From: Candidatus Fermentibacteraceae bacterium
GTDB lineage: Bacteria; Fermentibacterota; Fermentibacteria; Fermentibacterales; JCC-6
DNA length: 18,768 bases
Assembly: GCA_021162285.1 (NCBI GenBank)
Contig: JAGGYZ010000219.1
Coordinates: 1-18,768, forward strand
Reading direction: 5' to 3'
The notes beneath the pieces are model-generated. The model saw only the letters and a list, made by a program, of their open reading frames with translations. It made no database searches and was not told the DNA's origin. Below are positions 16,868 to 18,768 of the stretch, in pieces. The translations under genes were made by a program, and so were the position numbers. Each line of letters starts with the position of its first letter. Position 1 is the first letter of the stretch.

Positions 16868-17949
16868 AACTGCTGGACAGATACCTTGCGTGGCACTTCC
16901 TGAAGATGATCTTTATGGCAGTGCTCTCATTCACGGTGATCTTCGTTACTGTAAATGCCTTTGATCACTTCAGCCGATGGGTTGACAAAGATGTCACAGT
17001 TTCTGCATTTCTGCGCTACTACTTCTTTGGTCTTCCGTATATAATTGTTCTGGTAACTCCCATTGCTGTACTGATCTGCTCTCTTCTTCTGGTTACCGGA
17101 ATGGCTAGAAACAACGAGCTGACTGCCATGCGTGCAACCGGAGTTTCAATTCCAAGAATATTCTTTCCCCTTATAGCAGTTGGCTTTTTCATCAGTGTTT
17201 TTACCCTTGTGGTGGGCGACTTCGTAATGGCTGATGCCAACTACCTTCAGACCCAGGTGAAAAGAGTTGAAATTGACGGAAGAGACCCTATTAACTACTT
17301 GATGCGTAACGATTTCGCCCACAGAACTCTTGACGGAGCAATAGTTGAGATCGGTCTTTTTGACGGACAGCATGAAACCATTTCCAGGGGCATTGTAGAA
17401 TGGTTTGATGACAGCCTGCGGGTGACAAGAAGAGTTGATGCCCAGAGGCTGACCTACATGGACTCGGTGTGGACGGCAACAACTGCAGAGGAAAGACGGT
17501 TCTCTCCCACTGGAGAAATGTCTTTTACGCTGTACGACACACTTCCGCTGCCTGAGATCGCAGACACACCGGAAGACTTTGGAAGCAGAAGAAAAAGTGC
17601 TGCCGAAATGAACATCTTTGAACTTCGGGAACACATAGAAAGAATAAGAGCTGCCGGTGGAAACCCCACAGGCGACCTTGTAGAGTTCTGGCTTACCCTG
17701 TTTTTCCCATTTTCCACTCTGATAATGGTTCTTGTCGGTGCCCCGCTTGCTACAAGCAACCCCAGAAGTGGGAAATCAACCAGTATCGGGCTTGCTGTAC
17801 TTCTCGGGTTTATCTTTTTCTCCCTGGCCAGATTCGGCCAGACTCTTGGACACAAAGGCGCTCTGGAACCTGTTCTTGCAGCAGCTCTGCCAGAGGTTGT
17901 TTTCGTTCTGCTTGGTATATGGCTTTTCCGCAGAGCGGGACAGCAGTAG
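16864..17949 (+). CDS. lptG: LptG/YjgQ family LPS export permease
   Basis: A 361-aa partner of LptF, of normal LptG length. It starts with GTG inside a GTGA overlap with the lptF stop, a coupled arrangement. The N-terminus LLDRYLAWHFLKMIFMAVLS and the loop NELTAMRATGVSIPRI (83-98) are family hallmarks. About six hydrophobic segments (near 13-33, 58-80, 99-120, 274-294, 305-324, 334-355) flank a periplasmic domain at about 125-265. In the cell it would form the LptB2FG transporter that energises LPS export; lptB is not in this window. The final codons, encoding LFRRAGQQ and a stop, are the source-like copy of the 28-bp repeats that follow. Confidence 0.93.
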   Translation: MKLLDRYLAWHFLKMIFMAVLSFTVIFVTVNAFDHFSRWVDKDVTVSAFLRYYFFGLPYIIVLVTPIAVLICSLLLVTGMARNNELTAMRATGVSIPRIFFPLIAVGFFISVFTLVVGDFVMADANYLQTQVKRVEIDGRDPINYLMRNDFAHRTLDGAIVEIGLFDGQHETISRGIVEWFDDSLRVTRRVDAQRLTYMDSVWTATTAEERRFSPTGEMSFTLYDTLPLPEIADTPEDFGSRRKSAAEMNIFELREHIERIRAAGGNPTGDLVEFWLTLFFPFSTLIMVLVGAPLATSNPRSGKSTSIGLAVLLGFIFFSLARFGQTLGHKGALEPVLAAALPEVVFVLLGIWLFRRAGQQ

Positions 17950-18176
17950 GGTTATTCAGTTCGGCCTGGTATACAGCTTTTCCGCAGGGCGGGACAGCAG
18001 TAAAAGCAATGTTTCACTTAAGCTCAGAGCTGCTTTTCCGCAGGGCGGGACAGCAGTAAAGCAGTGTTGCTCTCACCCAAGGCTGTTGATCTGCTTTTCC
18101 GCAGGGCGGGACAGCAGTAAAAGCAATGTTTCACTTAAGCTCGGAGCTGCTTTTCCGCAGGGCGGGACAGCAGTAA
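17922..18176 (+). repeat. Direct-repeat array derived from the lptG 3' end
   Basis: Four identical 28-bp repeats start at 17976, 18032, 18093 and 18149. A related copy (26 of 28 identical) forms the last codons and stop of lptG at 17922-17949. Each repeat would read LFRRAGQQ followed by TAA. Copy 1 also matches lptG for 11 nt further upstream (34 of 39 identical from 17911/17965), which suggests the array grew from the gene end. Copies 2-4 can form an imperfect hairpin: CTGCTTTTCCGC pairs with GCGGGACAGCAG with one mismatch and loop AGG. Spacers are 28, 33 and 28 nt. Spacers 1 and 3 differ at one base, so this is not a CRISPR array. Confidence 0.9.
17976..18176 (+). repeat. 84-bp direct duplication within the array
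   Basis: Positions 17976-18059 and 18093-18176 match at 83 of 84 bases (A at 18026 versus G at 18143), offset by 117 nt. Each unit is repeat-spacer-repeat, so the array expanded at least once in a block of two repeats. The near-identity points to a recent event. Confidence 0.88.
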
Positions 18177-18213
18177 AAGCAATGTTTTGTAAGAATTCTC
18201 AAAAACAAAAATA

Positions 18214-18242
18214 TTGACATAAGGCACACAATGTACAATACT
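18214..18242 (+). promoter_or_regulatory. Candidate promoter of the toxin-antitoxin pair
   Basis: A perfect TTGACA (18214-18219) is followed at 17-nt spacing by AATACT (18237-18242, four of six matches to TATAAT), or at 14 nt by TACAAT (18234-18239). With 17-nt spacing, transcription would start near 18249, where an in-frame ATG of the toxin also lies. The toxin's start and promoter therefore overlap and neither is certain. Confidence 0.35.
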
Positions 18243-18536
18243 TCTCCTATGGAATACTACAAATGGAGTAGCACCAAAAATGAGAAGTTGAAAGCAGAGC
18301 GCGGTGTTAGTTTTGAACAGGTAGTAATCCAAGTAGAACATGGCAAAGTGCATAATGTATATACTCATCCTAACCAGAAGCAATATCCTAATCAACAAAT
18401 ACTGATCATTGAAATTAATAACTACTGCTATATCGTTCCTTTTGTAGAAAATGCAAATGGCAGATTCTTAAAAACAATAATCCCAAGTCGTAAAGCCACA
18501 AAACGCTATTTAGGAGGTCATAATGAAAAAACTTAA
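18231..18536 (+). CDS. BrnT-like toxin of a type II toxin-antitoxin module
   Basis: A 101-aa protein resembling the BrnT ribonuclease toxin family. The visible family features are an N-terminal YYKWSSTKNEKLKAERGVSF block (the usual W-x-x-x-K-N and G-V-S-F-E pattern), a central strand-rich part (ILIIEINNYCYIVPFV) and a C-terminal IIPSRKATKRYL, matching the IISARKA end of BrnT. Such toxins cleave RNA and are neutralised by the protein encoded next. Toxin-first order and a 14-nt overlap with a ribbon-helix-helix gene support this. The start is uncertain: ATG 18231 has only a weak AAGG 6 nt upstream, and ATG 18249 has none. The gene is clearly AT-richer than the pil and lpt genes, suggesting acquisition. 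Activity is inferred from family likeness only. Confidence 0.72.
   Translation: MYNTSPMEYYKWSSTKNEKLKAERGVSFEQVVIQVEHGKVHNVYTHPNQKQYPNQQILIIEINNYCYIVPFVENANGRFLKTIIPSRKATKRYLGGHNEKT
18512..18517 (+). promoter_or_regulatory. Strong ribosome binding site of the antitoxin
   Basis: A perfect AGGAGG lies 5 nt before the antitoxin ATG at 18523, inside the toxin coding sequence. The toxin has only a weak AAGG, so the second gene should be translated more strongly, as an antitoxin needs. Confidence 0.8.
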
Positions 18537-18768
18537 ACTGGAAGAGGAAGAAAAGGAAATACTGGAATCCTTCGAACGCAATGAATGGGAACCTGTCCCT
18601 GACCTGGAGAAGGAAGTCAAGAGACATCAGGTATATGCTCGCAATACTCTAAAGAAAGACAAGCGAATTAACATTCGCATATCCTCCAAGGATTTAGAAG
18701 AGCTCCAGCTGTTTGCTGTAGAAGATGGGATCCCATATCAAACCCTTATATCCAGCATCCTTCATCGT
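18523..18768 (+). CDS. CopG/ribbon-helix-helix antitoxin, cut by window edge
   Basis: The first 82 residues of a protein that runs off the right edge with no stop codon. The N-terminus is highly charged (LKLEEEEKEILESFERNEWE), as in CopG-type antitoxins, where such a segment often contacts the toxin. From about residue 46 a ribbon-helix-helix appears: the basic strand KRINIRIS, a helix SKDLEELQLFAVEDG, a turn and the second helix PYQTLISSILHR. Such proteins bind DNA as dimers and usually repress their own operon. It starts within the toxin gene in another frame, behind a strong AGGAGG, giving coupled translation. The best match is the antitoxin class found with BrnT-like toxins; exact family membership needs a profile search. 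Confidence 0.75.
   Translation, partial: MKKLKLEEEEKEILESFERNEWEPVPDLEKEVKRHQVYARNTLKKDKRINIRISSKDLEELQLFAVEDGIPYQTLISSILHR

Noticed and set aside
17922..18176. CRISPR array (28-bp repeats, 28-33 nt spacers)
   Set aside because: Geometry fits, but spacers 1 and 3 are nearly identical, the repeat copies the lptG 3' end, and no cas genes are nearby.
17922..18176. Integron attC sites
   Set aside because: The spacing of 54-61 nt is attC-like, but no GTTRRRY or RYYYAAC core sites are present and no cassettes lie between the repeats.
17732..18217. Plus-strand open frame of 161 codons across the lptG end and the repeats
   Set aside because: It is an out-of-frame reading of lptG and the repeat array (recurring AGRDSS and FPQGGTAV), with no family likeness.
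18135..18398. Minus-strand open frame opposite the toxin
   Set aside because: It is antisense to the well-supported toxin gene and runs into the repeats, with no recognisable domain.

Overview
The window looks like a chromosome segment of a diderm (outer-membrane, LPS-type) bacterium. It carries a type IV pilus operon, a gene for a SprA/Sov-like giant outer-membrane protein, and an lptF-lptG pair. SprA homologues are best known from Bacteroidota, Fibrobacterota and related FCB-group or candidate phyla, so an FCB-type lineage is the best guess. No rRNA or other phylogenetic marker confirms it. The core genes have an intermediate GC content; the right end is visibly AT-richer.

Layout. 1-300 is mostly non-coding, ending in a strong rho-independent terminator (301-330, minus strand) for the pilin gene. 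354-9707, all minus strand, is a pilus cluster read right to left: pilB copy 1 (7959-9707), pilB/gspE-like copy 2 (6176-7966), pilT (5069-6139), pilC (3851-5056), pilS (2234-3841), pilR (859-2241) and a short pilin, pilA (354-701). Genes from pilB1 to pilR overlap or sit within about 36 nt of each other, so they are probably one operon. pilA has its own textbook sigma-54 promoter (755-770, GG-N10-GC) and terminator, which fits control by the neighbouring PilS/PilR pair. 9795-15404 (minus) is the 1869-aa SprA-like protein. Diverging from it on the plus strand are lptF (15527-16867) and lptG (16864-17949), behind a good sigma-70 type promoter (15453-15481).

Downstream of lptG lies an unusual array (17976-18176) of four identical 28-bp repeats. 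They are near-copies of the 3' end of lptG, stop codon included. The window ends in an AT-richer toxin-antitoxin module: a BrnT-like toxin (18231-18536) and a CopG/RHH antitoxin cut by the window edge.

How it fits together: PilB assembles and PilT retracts the pilus through PilC, and PilS/PilR with sigma-54 sets the pilin supply. PilB1 keeps two near-perfect MshEN c-di-GMP-binding motifs while PilB2 has lost their key residues, suggesting two extension motors with different signals. SprA and LptFG are both cell-envelope machinery. The most notable observations are the divergent tandem PilBs, the lptG-tail repeat array, the sigma-54 site and a strong hairpin inside the first codons of pilS.
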